Positions 18,509 to 27,536 are shown, counted from the first letter of the stretch. The stretch: DNA of 64,000 nt from Bog-159 sp049511415 (GCA_049511415.1 JBEKYC010000001.1:170531-234530); one strand, 5' to 3'. Made by a program: numbers and translations. The notes: generated by a model from the letters alone, not told the origin.

Positions 18509-18537
18509 TTGACCGCACGGTTGCCGGATGCGATAAT
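18509..18537 (+). promoter_or_regulatory. sigma-70 type promoter of the cold-shock gene
   Basis: TTGACC (18509-18514), a 17-base spacer and GATAAT (18532-18537) form a near-consensus housekeeping promoter. Transcription should begin near 18544-18546, giving a leader of about 120 bases before the cold-shock start codon. It lies in the short gap after the divergent thiL gene. Confidence 0.7.
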
Positions 18538-18559
18538 CCTAATGCAAGTTTTGAAATGG

Positions 18560-18644
18560 TTGTTCGTCCCGCGCCACCGAAAGTCCAGAGAGCTACGAGC
18601 CTAGGCTCGTAGCTTTTTCTTTTTTTGGAACCGAGGGCGAACAA
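18560..18644 (+). promoter_or_regulatory. structured 5' leader of the cold-shock gene
   Basis: Bases 18560-18569 (TTGTTCGTCC) can pair with 18635-18644 (GGGCGAACAA) over ten base pairs, including one G-U, forming a long-range helix that encloses a terminator-like hairpin. The ribosome site (AGGAG, 18651-18655) lies just outside this helix. Such a leader could act as a cold- or growth-controlled attenuator or thermosensor. The pairing is seen in the sequence; the regulatory role is inference. Confidence 0.5.
18591..18626 (+). terminator. intrinsic terminator-like hairpin inside the cold-shock leader
   Basis: A perfect 24-base palindrome centred on CCTAGG (18591-18614) is followed on the plus strand by an almost pure T tract (18614-18626). 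It has the form of a strong Rho-independent terminator, yet it lies between the promoter and the cold-shock gene it should serve. It would stop most transcripts after about 75-80 bases unless refolded. Confidence 0.7.
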
Positions 18645-18662
18645 TGAATCAGGAGAATAGTA

Positions 18663-18866
18663 GTGAGAGAAAAAGGAATCGTGAAATGGTTTAACGCCGC
18701 CAAGGGCTATGGTTTTATCCAGCGAGGCAGCGGCGATGATGTGTTCGTACACTTTTCGGCCATCCAGGCGAACGGGTACCGGACCCTGGATGAGGGCGCG
18801 GAGGTCGAGTTCGAGGTGAAGCAGGGACCCAAGGGACTGCAGGCCGAGAACGTAAGCAGAGTCTAG
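18663..18866 (+). CDS. cold-shock protein, CspA family
   Basis: A 67-residue single OB-fold RNA chaperone. The RNA-binding motifs are clear: KGIVKWFNAAKGYGFIQ (RNP1) and DVFVHFSAIQ (RNP2), followed by GYRTLDEGAEVEFEV and GPKGLQAENV. Translation starts at GTG (18663), with AGGAG seven bases upstream. Length equals the family norm. The gene has its own promoter, a structured leader with an internal terminator-like hairpin, and a terminator behind it, so it is a single-gene unit. Confidence 0.95.
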   Translation: MREKGIVKWFNAAKGYGFIQRGSGDDVFVHFSAIQANGYRTLDEGAEVEFEVKQGPKGLQAENVSRV

Positions 18867-18893
18867 GGTTACTGCCAAATTATTTGCGGAGTG

Positions 18894-18919
18894 AGGGCCC
18901 CCGCTCGTGGGGCCCTTTT
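18894..18919 (+). terminator. Rho-independent terminator after the cold-shock gene
   Basis: An eight-base-pair GC-rich stem (AGGGCCCC with GGGGCCCT) with a seven-base loop, ending in TTTT at 18916-18919. It stands 28 bases after the cold-shock stop codon and just before the ribosome site of the next gene. Confidence 0.75.
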
Positions 18920-18934
18920 CATTTTGGAGACGCC

Positions 18935-21211
18935 ATGACGAAGCCAAACCGAAGATGGTTTTTGGCGGTATTTGCGGTGGCCGCAAGCCCTCTGGCCGCG
19001 CAGACGGCGGCCGAGGTCGTCCTGCACAACTTCGGCCGCAGCGCGGGTGCGCAGCCGTTCGCGACTCCCTTCCGCGATTCGGCGGGCAACCTCTACGGCA
19101 CCACCGACGAAGGCGGCCCGGACTACGCGGGGTCCATATTCAAACTGGATGCTGCGGGCAACTATACAAGCCTTTATAACTTCACGAGGGCGGCCGGCGG
19201 GTATTCTCCGACCGGCGGCGTGATCCGCGACGCGGCCGGCAGCTTGTACGGAACTACCGGCTACGGCAGTGCCACGAGTTCCTCCGGCGCCGGTGTGGTC
19301 TACAAACTGGATGCCGCGGGTAATTACACCGTGCTGCACAGCTTTACAGGCGGCGCCGACGGAGGCGGGCCCTATGCGGGTGTGACCCGGGACTCCGGCG
19401 GCAACCTATACGGCACAACTGTTGGCGGCGGCATCGCCCATGCATGCCTGGATCTCGATTACCCCGCCGGTTGTGGGGTCATCTACAGGATCGATACGTC
19501 CGGCAACTACACCCTACTGCACCGCTTTTCGGGGACCGACGGTGAGCGCCCCTACGCAGGCGTGATCCTGGACAGCACCGGCAATCTTTACGGAACTGCT
19601 TCCCAGGGTGGCGATGCCGGCGCATGCGAGTTGGCGGGCGGTTGCGGGGTGGTCTACAAGCTGGATCAATCGGGGAATTTCACCGTGCTGCACAGCTTCA
19701 CCGGCGTAGACGACGGAGCTTACCCCTACGGGGGCCTGGCTCGCGACTCCGCCGGCAACCTGTACGGGACCACCTATTATGGCAACGCGTTAGGCGCTGG
19801 AACCGTGTACCGGACCGATACCGCCGGCAACCTGACCGTGCTGTACCGGTTCGGCGGTGGAGCCGAAGGCGGCTCTCCGTATGCGGCGCCGATCCTGGAT
19901 TCCGCCGGCAATATTTACGGCACCACATCCGCGGGAGGGGCGTCTGGCGACGGCGTCGTATTCAAGCTGGATGCCGGCCTTCACGAAACCGTACTGCAGA
20001 CCTTTGCGGGGATGAATGGCAGCGATCCGCGAGCCGGTTTGATCCAGGACTCGGCGGGCAACCTGTACGGAGCCACGGTCTTGGGAGGGGAGACGAACGG
20101 TGGTGTGGTGTACATGCTCGATCCCGCCGGCCATGAAACGGTGCTGCACAGCTTTTCGAACGGCAGGTATGGAAGTGCTTCTTCGTCCGGCGTAAGCGGC
20201 GATCCGTCCGGCAACTTCTACGGAACCGCATACTGGGGAGGGACCGGAGGTTCCGGCGTCGTTTACCAGATGAACGCGGCCGGCAATTACAGTACCCTGT
20301 ACAGTTTCACTGGCGGCGCCGACGGTGGCAATCCCATAGGCGGGGTATTTCGCGATGCGGCCGGCAACCTATACGGGACCACTTATAACGGCGGACCCAA
20401 CGGCTATGGAGTGGTATACGAAGTGGCTGCGGCCGGCCAGCAGACTGTGCTGTATGCATTCACGGGCGGGACGGATGGCGGCAGCCCCAACGCCGGCGTA
20501 ATCGCCGATTCTGACGGCAACCTCTACGGAACTACCTATCTGGACGGCGTCGGAAACGCGGGCGTAGTCTTCAAGCTGACCCCATCGGGTCAGCAGACGG
20601 TCCTCCACAGTTTTGCCGGTGCGGACGGATCGAATCCTTACGCTGGTGTCGTCCGCGACGCTGCCGGCAACCTCTATGGGACCACTTTGTACGGCGGCAG
20701 CGGCAACCAGGGCGTGGTGTACGAGATCGACGCGGCCGGCAATTACACCGTGCTCCATAATTTCGCCGGTGGGTCCGATGGCGGTTATCCCGAAGCGGGC
20801 TTGATCCTTGATGCGGCCGGGAGTCTGTACGGCACGGCGCAGGATGGCGGCGCTGCGAGCTCCGGGGTGGTCTATCAGATCGATGCCGCGGGGAATTTTA
20901 CGGTACTCTACAGCTTCGCCGGCGGGACTGCGGGCGGCAATCCTTTTGCGGGCGTGGTTCGGGACGCGGCCGGCAATCTTTACGGGAATACGCATGCCGG
21001 CGGCACGGGGAACACCGGGGAAGGATGCGGCGTGGTGTACAAACTGGACACCGCCGGCAACTACTCGGTGCTCTACACCTTCAACGGAACCAATGACGGA
21101 TGCATCCCGGAATACCCGTTGCTGCTGGGAACCAACGGCAATCTCTTGGGCGCCACGTCTTCCGGCGGGACAAGGGGAACCGGAATGATCTTCGAGATCA
21201 AGCCGCAATGA
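18935..21211 (+). CDS. exported GloVer tandem-repeat protein
   Basis: About 758 residues from the ATG at 18935 (GGAG ribosome site at 18926-18929). The signal peptide (RRWFLAVFAVAASPLAAQ) is followed by some fifteen repeats of about 45-50 residues with the core GVVYKLDAAGNYTVLHSF, a TGGADGG turn, and AGVxRDxAGNLYGTTxxGG. These are the choice-of-anchor GloVer repeats, common in acidobacterial secreted proteins and probably forming a beta-propeller or long beta-rod. There is no anchor motif after the last repeat (MIFEIKPQ). The repeats are very even in length and sequence, as expected from recent expansion by recombination. Function unknown. Confidence 0.85.
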   Translation: MTKPNRRWFLAVFAVAASPLAAQTAAEVVLHNFGRSAGAQPFATPFRDSAGNLYGTTDEGGPDYAGSIFKLDAAGNYTSLYNFTRAAGGYSPTGGVIRDAAGSLYGTTGYGSATSSSGAGVVYKLDAAGNYTVLHSFTGGADGGGPYAGVTRDSGGNLYGTTVGGGIAHACLDLDYPAGCGVIYRIDTSGNYTLLHRFSGTDGERPYAGVILDSTGNLYGTASQGGDAGACELAGGCGVVYKLDQSGNFTVLHSFTGVDDGAYPYGGLARDSAGNLYGTTYYGNALGAGTVYRTDTAGNLTVLYRFGGGAEGGSPYAAPILDSAGNIYGTTSAGGASGDGVVFKLDAGLHETVLQTFAGMNGSDPRAGLIQDSAGNLYGATVLGGETNGGVVYMLDPAGHETVLHSFSNGRYGSASSSGVSGDPSGNFYGTAYWGGTGGSGVVYQMNAAGNYSTLYSFTGGADGGNPIGGVFRDAAGNLYGTTYNGGPNGYGVVYEVAAAGQQTVLYAFTGGTDGGSPNAGVIADSDGNLYGTTYLDGVGNAGVVFKLTPSGQQTVLHSFAGADGSNPYAGVVRDAAGNLYGTTLYGGSGNQGVVYEIDAAGNYTVLHNFAGGSDGGYPEAGLILDAAGSLYGTAQDGGAASSGVVYQIDAAGNFTVLYSFAGGTAGGNPFAGVVRDAAGNLYGNTHAGGTGNTGEGCGVVYKLDTAGNYSVLYTFNGTNDGCIPEYPLLLGTNGNLLGATSSGGTRGTGMIFEIKPQ

Positions 21212-21224
21212 TGCGTGCCGGATC

Positions 21225-23108
21225 TTAGGGCTGCAGCACGATCTGCACGCGATTGCTTTCCTGGCCGTCGGCGCTGAGGTACAGTTCCGCCGGGCCGGCA
21301 TTCACTATGGCGGGCACCTGCACTTCGATCAGATAGAAACCGATGTAGCCGGGCGCCAGTTCCGCGCGTGTCACCTGCACCGGGACCCGATCCAGATAAG
21401 CCTTCACATTCGCGTTCACCACCGGTGGATTCTCCAGCGGCGCGGGCATTCCAGTGGGCCAGTCCGGGCGGACTTTGCCGAAGCCCGTAGCCAGGATCTG
21501 GAGCCGCGTGCCGGAGTGGGCCACATTGCGGCCATCCAGCATCATGCCGCTATCGCCATCCAAAATCATCGGCGAGCCGTCATGGTTTATGAAGATAGCC
21601 GGCGATACGGCCTGCACCGGCAACCCGAGCGTGAACCGCCCGCCGCCGGTCTCGAGCGCCAATGAGAAATTGGACGCAGAAGCCTCGAAAGGCACCTGGA
21701 TCTGCGACTCGCCGTCGGTGGCCGCCAACACCGGGAAGCTCAAAGCCCCCGCGTTCGCCGTTTGCACCCGCCCGCCGACCACGCTGATCAGCGATCCGGG
21801 CGCCGCCGCGCGCATGCTGAAGTCCGCCGCATTCACCAGGCGCAGCGTCCGCAGACGATGCGGCGCGGCCGCCGCAAACACGCCGTAACCATCTAAAGCT
21901 ACATAGAGTTGATAGCCGTTGGGATCCAGCTTTACATCGTTGGCCTTGGCCGTCGGCAGACCCGCCGAGAGCGGCGTCCAGTTCACAGTTGTGGGACCGG
22001 CATTCTCCAGATCCGCCGCGGCGTAGAACACACCCCTATCCGTGGCTACGTAGATCGCGCCCGCCGACCGCTCGCCGGCCACGCCGTTAGCCGACGCATC
22101 CGGCAGGTTGGCCGTCAGATCGTCCCAAAACCCGCCATTGTTGGTCGTGCGCAGAACGTGCGGACCGGCGCCGCCGATCGCCGCCAATGCCACGCGCGGT
22201 TCGTTGGGATCGGCATAGATCCGCTGCACGGGTCCATTCGTACCCGGACGTGTCGAACCTGTCCAACTCTTGCCGCTATCCAGCGATACCCAAATCCGTC
22301 CGTCAGCCGCGCCGGCATAAGCGGTCTGGCCAACCGATGCCACAGCCGTGACGGCCGTGCCCAGGACTGAGGACAAACGGCGCATGGCGTCATCTTCGGC
22401 GGCGCCCACCGCATCCGACGACAGTCGCCATGATTCGGTCCCCGGCGCCAATTCCACTGCCCCCAGTTGCTTCAGCAGGATCTCGGCGCCATGCGTCCCG
22501 GCGGGAGTCGCCAGAATGCGGCTCGCCGGCAGGTTCGGCAAGTATTGGTTCAAGCCGGCCCACGACATCCCGCCATCCATGGAGCGCCATACGCCGAAAT
22601 CGTTGGCCACCACGATCTGGTCCGCATCCGACGGTGATACCGCGACGCTGCGCTGCGCCGATCCGATGATCGACTGGCCGTGAAAAGCGGTCAGGTTCGA
22701 CCAGGATTTGCCGCCATCGTCCGAGCGGTAGAGTTGGGCGCCTAAGGCGTAAATGCGTCCCGGCGCGTTGGCCGGAACCACCAGCTTCGCCTCGGCCTCA
22801 GGCACGCGATCCACGGCCGGCGGCGCAGGATCCGTTGGATCGGCGGCGGCTTCGGCAGGAGTCCAGTTTTCGAAATCGCTGGTCTCGACGGTCCTGCCAC
22901 CGCTTAGCCGGGCATATAGCTTCGAACCATCCGGTGCGTACCACACCGACAGTACCGGTCCGGTGGCCGGCGAAGCTAACCCGAGTTCCACGGAAGGTCC
23001 GCCCACCCGGCGCCATTCAACTGGAGCGGCTTGCCCAGGCAGAATTCCGGCGCCCAGCGATACTGCCACCAGATAACGCCACCACCGATTTGTCCCTTTG
23101 TGACACAC
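21225..23108 (-). CDS. exported BNR/Vps10-like propeller protein with Solibacter C-terminal domain
   Basis: A 627-residue protein starting at GTG (23108) with a signal peptide (LVAVSLGAGILPGQA). Residues about 40-400 hold sialidase-type/photosystem-stability-like repeats with the SDDGGKSW, SMDGGMSW and SLDSGKSW boxes of BNR propellers. The C-terminal 210 residues (from LRLVNAADFSMRAAAPGSLISV to the end) fit the domain described as the Solibacter uncharacterised C-terminal domain, with APGSLISVVG and LQILATGFGKV. It is surface or secreted, and its ligand is unknown. It converges on the GloVer gene with 13 bases between stops. Confidence 0.82.
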   Translation of the reverse strand: MCHKGTNRWWRYLVAVSLGAGILPGQAAPVEWRRVGGPSVELGLASPATGPVLSVWYAPDGSKLYARLSGGRTVETSDFENWTPAEAAADPTDPAPPAVDRVPEAEAKLVVPANAPGRIYALGAQLYRSDDGGKSWSNLTAFHGQSIIGSAQRSVAVSPSDADQIVVANDFGVWRSMDGGMSWAGLNQYLPNLPASRILATPAGTHGAEILLKQLGAVELAPGTESWRLSSDAVGAAEDDAMRRLSSVLGTAVTAVASVGQTAYAGAADGRIWVSLDSGKSWTGSTRPGTNGPVQRIYADPNEPRVALAAIGGAGPHVLRTTNNGGFWDDLTANLPDASANGVAGERSAGAIYVATDRGVFYAAADLENAGPTTVNWTPLSAGLPTAKANDVKLDPNGYQLYVALDGYGVFAAAAPHRLRTLRLVNAADFSMRAAAPGSLISVVGGRVQTANAGALSFPVLAATDGESQIQVPFEASASNFSLALETGGGRFTLGLPVQAVSPAIFINHDGSPMILDGDSGMMLDGRNVAHSGTRLQILATGFGKVRPDWPTGMPAPLENPPVVNANVKAYLDRVPVQVTRAELAPGYIGFYLIEVQVPAIVNAGPAELYLSADGQESNRVQIVLQP

Positions 23109-23288
23109 GGCCGAGTCCTATTTTAACCTATCGGGCGCCACCCGCATATTCCAATAGGTTGACTCCATGGTATTTGTAAGAAACTTTAATGCGGTCAGCC
23201 AGTTGCCTTGCAACTTTGGTGCTAGACTGAGGTTTGAAATTGTACCATTCACGTTTGGATGGTGCCAGAAACGCGAGAGTTGTATCAA

Positions 23289-24050
23289 ATGTCCGGGCGA
23301 AAACGGGTACCAACGGCGCGGTGGCTGCTGTTAGCGGCGGCGTCGATGGGGTGTCTCCCCACATATGCCCAAAGCGGCGCGGCCAAGTTAGTTACTCTCA
23401 ACGGCCAAGTCTCGGTGCTGCGCGATGACTCGCCTTGGGTGCTCAACGTCGGTGACTCCGTCCAGCCCAGGCAGATCATCGTTACAGGTCCGGACGGCTA
23501 TGCGCTGTTCCAGGTTTCCGATGGCAGTACCTTCGAGGTTTTCCCCAACGCCCGCGTCGTTTTTCGGGAGAACCCGGGCTCATGGCGGGACATGCTGGAT
23601 CTGCTGTTGGGAAGGGTGAAGGTGCATATCCAGAAGCTGGGTGGCCAGCCAAATTACAATCGCGTTCGTACGCCCACCGCTGTGATTTCAGTGCGCGGCA
23701 CCATATTCGACGTGGCCATCGAAGATGAGGACGATACCACGCTGGTAAGCGTCGAAGAGGGACAGGTTGGCGTGCAGCATCTCCTCAAGCCGGGTCCCGA
23801 GCGCATTTTGAATCCGGGTGAATCGATCCGGGTCTTCCGCAACCAGGCATTGGCTCAAGCGACCGTGGATCACGATTCGCTGATCCGTAACGCGCTGCGC
23901 CAGGCCGAGCAGGCTTTATACGAAATTGTGTATCGTGCGCGGTTGGGCGGCGCGGCCGGGACAACTCTTCCGGGAAGTGGCGACCGGAATCCAAATCCGA
24001 AGCCGCCGTCCGGTGGCGGTCCCCCATCAGCCCCAACGCCGCCCAACTGA
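23289..24050 (+). CDS. exported FecR-domain protein
   Basis: About 253 residues from the ATG at 23289; an ATG ten codons earlier is also possible, but this one gives the better signal peptide (RWLLLAAASMGCLPTYAQ). The body is a FecR domain: VLNVGDSVQPRQIIVTGPDGYALFQV, STFEVFPNARVVF, a short helix, then RTPTAVISVRGTIFDV and LVSVEEGQVGV. The C-terminus is a Gly/Pro-rich tail. True FecR proteins signal iron-siderophore occupancy to a FecI sigma factor; here neither sigma factor nor receptor is adjacent, and acidobacteria have many stand-alone FecR-domain proteins. Its role is therefore open; polymer or cell-wall binding is as likely as signalling. Confidence 0.8.
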   Translation: MSGRKRVPTARWLLLAAASMGCLPTYAQSGAAKLVTLNGQVSVLRDDSPWVLNVGDSVQPRQIIVTGPDGYALFQVSDGSTFEVFPNARVVFRENPGSWRDMLDLLLGRVKVHIQKLGGQPNYNRVRTPTAVISVRGTIFDVAIEDEDDTTLVSVEEGQVGVQHLLKPGPERILNPGESIRVFRNQALAQATVDHDSLIRNALRQAEQALYEIVYRARLGGAAGTTLPGSGDRNPNPKPPSGGGPPSAPTPPN

Positions 24051-24069
24051 CGGCCTGCACCGCCAACTT

Positions 24070-24600
24070 TTACTTGAATAGCGGCAACTGCAGTAGGGTT
24101 TCCACGGTGACGGCTGGCTCGTCCGATTCAATCGAAACGCGATAATCGGCGCGCGCATAACACGCTCGCCTTTCTTCATACAGCCGCGTGAACGCCTCCG
24201 GATCGCGCGCCAGCGGACGATGCGAACTATCGCCCACGCGCCGCCGTACGGTTTCCAACGGACAATCCAGCCAGATGGTGATGCCGTTGTCTTCGATCAT
24301 GGCGAAATTCTCCGGCTGCACGATAGCGCCGCCGCCCAGCGCCATCACCGTCGGACGGCCGCGCTCGATGCCGCGCACCCGGCTGCGCATGGTCTCGCGC
24401 TCCAGGCGCCGGAACTCGGCTTCGCCGCGGGTTTCGAATATCTCGAAAATTCGCATGCCCGCCGCCGCCTCGATCTCTTCATCCAGATCCACGAAGTGCC
24501 AGCCCAAGCGGTCCGCCAGCAGGCGGCCTATGGTGCTCTTGCCGGAGCCCATGAATCCGGCGAGGTAGATCCCCGGCGTGTTTTTGAGCTTCAGGATCAT
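24070..24600 (-). CDS. aroK: shikimate kinase
   Basis: A 176-residue kinase of aromatic amino acid biosynthesis that phosphorylates shikimate. Motifs: Walker A GFMGSGKSTIG, the DLDEEIEAAAG shikimate-binding segment, the EFRRLERETM segment, the ALGGGAIV motif and SHRPLA near the lid. The ATG at 24600 is chosen because the upstream part of the frame belongs to the overlapping SDR gene. Length fits the family. Start and SDR stop overlap as ATGA, so it is translated from the same message. Confidence 0.93.
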   Translation of the reverse strand: MILKLKNTPGIYLAGFMGSGKSTIGRLLADRLGWHFVDLDEEIEAAAGMRIFEIFETRGEAEFRRLERETMRSRVRGIERGRPTVMALGGGAIVQPENFAMIEDNGITIWLDCPLETVRRRVGDSSHRPLARDPEAFTRLYEERRACYARADYRVSIESDEPAVTVETLLQLPLFK

Positions 24601-25370
24601 ACGTCGCGTAGGACGGCCGCCAGCCGTGCGTCCACCAGGCCGGGGAACAAGCGTTCGGCGAGCACGAAAAGCCAATTGGCGCGGGGCGCCATCACCGTTC
24701 GCGCCTCCCGCTCCACGCCGCGCGCCAGAGCCTCCGCGCATTGCTCCGGCGTGATCGCGAATTGTTTACCGCGCGCGATCTTGGGCGGCGGCTCGCCGCC
24801 CAGTGCGTGATCGTGGAAGTTGGTCTTCACGTACCCCGGGCACAACGTGATGGTGTGAATGCCGTCTTTCTTCAGCTCCATGCGCAGGCCATCGGTGAGC
24901 GAGCACAGGGCGTACTTGGAAGCGGAATAGAGCGTCAGCCACGGCAGTGTCACTCTGCCTGCGACCGATGAGACATTGACGATCACGCCGCCCGCTCGCG
25001 CGCGCATGTGCGGCGCGACCAGTTGCACCATGGCCAGAGGCGCGAAGAAGTTCAGTTCGAACAGGCGGCGCGCATCTTCCATCGGCGTATTCCATGCCGG
25101 ATCGTACGATCCCATGCCGGCATTGTTGATCAGGATGTCGACTCCGCCGAAGCGCGCGATGGTGGCAGCCACGGCGGCTTCGCGGGTCTCCGGCAGCGTG
25201 ACATCGCCGGCCGTGACGACTGCCTCAGCGCCGCCCACGGCCGCCAACTTCTCGCGCGAGCGCGAGATCAGCGAAAGACGCGCGCCGCGCGAGAGGAACA
25301 CCGTTGCACAAGCCGCCCCGATCCCTTCGGAAGCGCCGGTGATCAGAACCACTTTGCCGTCGATGCGCAT
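24597..25370 (-). CDS. short-chain dehydrogenase/reductase
   Basis: A 257-residue classical SDR. The NAD(P)-binding motif GASEGIG, the NNAG stretch (ILINNAGMGSY), the catalytic Ser in NVSSVAG and the YSASK pair (Tyr and Lys) are all present, followed by CPGYVKTNF. The start is the ATG at 25370 (MRIDGKVVLITGASEG); the frame extends far upstream over the opposite LON-domain gene, which is only a shadow. The substrate cannot be told. It lies upstream of aroK with a four-base overlap; no direct link to the shikimate pathway is evident. Confidence 0.9.
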   Translation of the reverse strand: MRIDGKVVLITGASEGIGAACATVFLSRGARLSLISRSREKLAAVGGAEAVVTAGDVTLPETREAAVAATIARFGGVDILINNAGMGSYDPAWNTPMEDARRLFELNFFAPLAMVQLVAPHMRARAGGVIVNVSSVAGRVTLPWLTLYSASKYALCSLTDGLRMELKKDGIHTITLCPGYVKTNFHDHALGGEPPPKIARGKQFAITPEQCAEALARGVEREARTVMAPRANWLFVLAERLFPGLVDARLAAVLRDV

Positions 25371-25415
25371 TTCGGATGATTTGCTGGAACCGGCCTGAAA
25401 CGCAATAATAGTAAC

Positions 25416-26048
25416 ATGTCCTCGCGGCTGCTCCCGCTGTTTCCGCTCAACGTCGTAGTGTTTCCGCGCACGCATCTGCCGCTGCACATTTTCGAAGATC
25501 GCTACAAAGAGATGATCGGGAAAGCCATGACCGACAATACCGAGTTCGGCGTAGTGCTGGCGAAGGACGAAGGCATAGTGAATGCCGGCTGCACCGTGAT
25601 CGTGGAAAAGCTGCTGAAGAGTTATCCCGACGGAAAAATGGATATTCTCACCTGCGGGCGGCGGCGCTTCGAAGTCCTGATGCTCGACGAAGAAAAGGAT
25701 TATCTTCGCGGCGAAGTGCAATTCTTCGACGACGACGACAGCGACCCCGCGCCGCTCGAGGTCCAGCACCGGGTGCTGACGCAATACAAAAGCCTGCTCG
25801 AATCCGGCATCATGAAGCCGGCTTCGCCCGAGCCGAATCTGGACGATCCGCAGCTCAGTTTCCAATTGGCGCAGGGCCTGCAGGATCTCGATTTCTTGAA
25901 TACCCTGTTGCGCACGCGTTCGGAAACGCAGCGGCTGCGGGAACTGGCGGAGTTCCTGTCGCAATACGTGCCCCGCCAGAAGCACATTGCGCGCGTGCGT
26001 CAGGTAGCTCCCCACAACGGCTTCGGCGGCAAGCCGACGGGTATGTAA
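25416..26048 (+). CDS. LON substrate-binding domain protein, protease-less
   Basis: A 210-residue protein made only of the LON N-terminal substrate-recognition domain: LLPLFPLNVVVFPRTHLPLHIFEDRYKEM at the start, EFGVVLAKDEG, a beta-strand block DILTCGRRRFEV, then a helical tail. There is no AAA ATPase or Ser-Lys protease part. Such stand-alone proteins occur widely and may bind unfolded proteins or act as adaptors, but their job is not settled. It starts 45 bases from the divergent SDR gene and is followed after six bases by the TonB gene, likely in the same transcript. Confidence 0.88.
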   Translation: MSSRLLPLFPLNVVVFPRTHLPLHIFEDRYKEMIGKAMTDNTEFGVVLAKDEGIVNAGCTVIVEKLLKSYPDGKMDILTCGRRRFEVLMLDEEKDYLRGEVQFFDDDDSDPAPLEVQHRVLTQYKSLLESGIMKPASPEPNLDDPQLSFQLAQGLQDLDFLNTLLRTRSETQRLRELAEFLSQYVPRQKHIARVRQVAPHNGFGGKPTGM

Positions 26049-26054
26049 GGAAGC

Positions 26055-27536
26055 ATGTCTGCGCGATTCAGGCCGGCGCCGTTCGCGTTTTCGCTCCTGA
26101 TCCATGGATCGATTCTGGCCTGGGTGGCTTCCGGCCCGGTTTACGAAAAGTCGAAATCCCTCTACGCGCAGGCCATTCAGCCCCACGCCAGCAAGTTGAT
26201 CTGGTACGATTTTCGCCAGAAGCTGCCGGATGTGTCTCCGGCGCCGATTCCCGCTCCCGCCAAAGCGCCTCGCGCGGAGACTAAGATCGCCGCGCAGGAA
26301 ATTGTGGCCGGCGCGGAAAAGGCGCCGCGGGCGCAGCAATTCGTGTGGCAGCCCGCGCCCAAGGTGGCGCTAAGTAAGGATCTGCAATCGCCGAACGTGT
26401 TGGCGCTGCACGTCCCGCGACCCGAGCCGCCGCCGAAACCCAAGCTGTTCGTGCCGCCGCCGGAAGCGCCCCAGGCGCCCCAGCCCGCGCCCAAAGTGGA
26501 CGCTCCTCCGGAGATTCACGCCGCCGACAGACTACCCGCGCAGGCGCCTGCCGTGAAGCTGGCGCGCGTCCAGCCACGCGGCTTTGTGGCGCCGTCGAGC
26601 CATCCCTTGGAGAAGCGTGCGCCCGCTCTGCCCGTACCGGAGGCCATTCCCTTGGCGAGTACCGTAAATGCGCCGGCGCCGTCCACCCTGGGCAAACTTC
26701 CGGCGCCCGCACCACGCGATTTTGTGCCTCCGCCCGCGACGGCCAAACCCGGCCAGTCCGAAGCGCCGCTGCCCGATGCGCCTGCATTGCCCGAGGCTGC
26801 TCAGCCGGCTGCCGTCAGCATGGCAATCGTCGGCCTGAACCCCGCCAATGCGCCTGCCCCAGCCCCGGAGGGATCCCGGAACGCGCAGTTTTCAGCCGGT
26901 CCGCAGCCGCGCAAAACCGGTGGAATGGATGGATCGAGCGAGAACGCCTTGCTCACCGTCCCCGGCTTGATGATCCGCAATGCCACCCCGGATGGTAAGC
27001 CGGGGTTGACGGCCCGGGTGGCCGCGCCGACCTCCGCGGCCAATCTGCGAGCGGCCTTGCACGAGAGCCTGCCGGATAGCATCGCCCCCGGACCGCGCCC
27101 CGCCGCCATGCGGGTTTCCTCCGCCCCGGATTCTTTCCTGAACGGCCGCGACACCTACCAGATGATGGTGCAGATGCCCAACACCACCAGCTACACCGGT
27201 ACCTGGATGATCTGGTTTGCGGAACGCCAGCGCCAGCCCGGATCGTCCGCCGGGCTGAGTCCACCCGTTCCCGTACGCAAGGTGGACCCCAAGTATTATC
27301 CAGCCGCCATCGCCGACCGCGTGGAAGGGAAGGTGCGCCTGACCGCGGTAATTCGCGCCGATGGTCATGTCGATTCCGTGGAGTTGCTCATGCACCTGGA
27401 CGATCGCCTGGATAAAAGTTCCGCGGAAGCCATCGGCAAGTGGGAGTTCGAACCCGCCCTGCGCAACGGCCAGCCCGTGGATGTGGATGCCGTTTTCGAA
27501 ATTCCGTTCCGCCTCGCCCCCAAGGTTCCCAAATGA
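26055..27536 (+). CDS. TonB-type energy transducer
   Basis: A 493-residue inner-membrane protein. An N-terminal hydrophobic segment (PAPFAFSLLIHGSILAWVA) is followed by a very long Pro/Ala/Lys-rich stretch (residues about 55-330) able to span the periplasm. The C-terminal TonB domain covers roughly the last 95 residues: PVRKVDPKYYPAAIADRVEGKV, IRADGHVDSVEL and AIGKWEFEPALRNGQPVDVD. It would transmit proton-motive force to outer-membrane receptors. No exbB, exbD or receptor gene is in the window. The linker is long for the family. The stop overlaps the start of the HAD gene (ATGA). Confidence 0.85.
   Translation: MSARFRPAPFAFSLLIHGSILAWVASGPVYEKSKSLYAQAIQPHASKLIWYDFRQKLPDVSPAPIPAPAKAPRAETKIAAQEIVAGAEKAPRAQQFVWQPAPKVALSKDLQSPNVLALHVPRPEPPPKPKLFVPPPEAPQAPQPAPKVDAPPEIHAADRLPAQAPAVKLARVQPRGFVAPSSHPLEKRAPALPVPEAIPLASTVNAPAPSTLGKLPAPAPRDFVPPPATAKPGQSEAPLPDAPALPEAAQPAAVSMAIVGLNPANAPAPAPEGSRNAQFSAGPQPRKTGGMDGSSENALLTVPGLMIRNATPDGKPGLTARVAAPTSAANLRAALHESLPDSIAPGPRPAAMRVSSAPDSFLNGRDTYQMMVQMPNTTSYTGTWMIWFAERQRQPGSSAGLSPPVPVRKVDPKYYPAAIADRVEGKVRLTAVIRADGHVDSVELLMHLDDRLDKSSAEAIGKWEFEPALRNGQPVDVDAVFEIPFRLAPKVPK

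Noticed and set aside
18473..18540. Possible TPP riboswitch before thiL
   Set aside because: The leader is too short and no CTGAGA-type thi-box is present; the space holds the promoter of the divergent cold-shock gene.
18591..18626. Terminator of thiL
   Set aside because: thiL runs the other way and starts at 18472; the T tract serves only plus-strand transcripts.
24601..24741. N-terminal extension of shikimate kinase
   Set aside because: This part is out-of-frame SDR coding sequence; the family starts just before GFMGSGKST.
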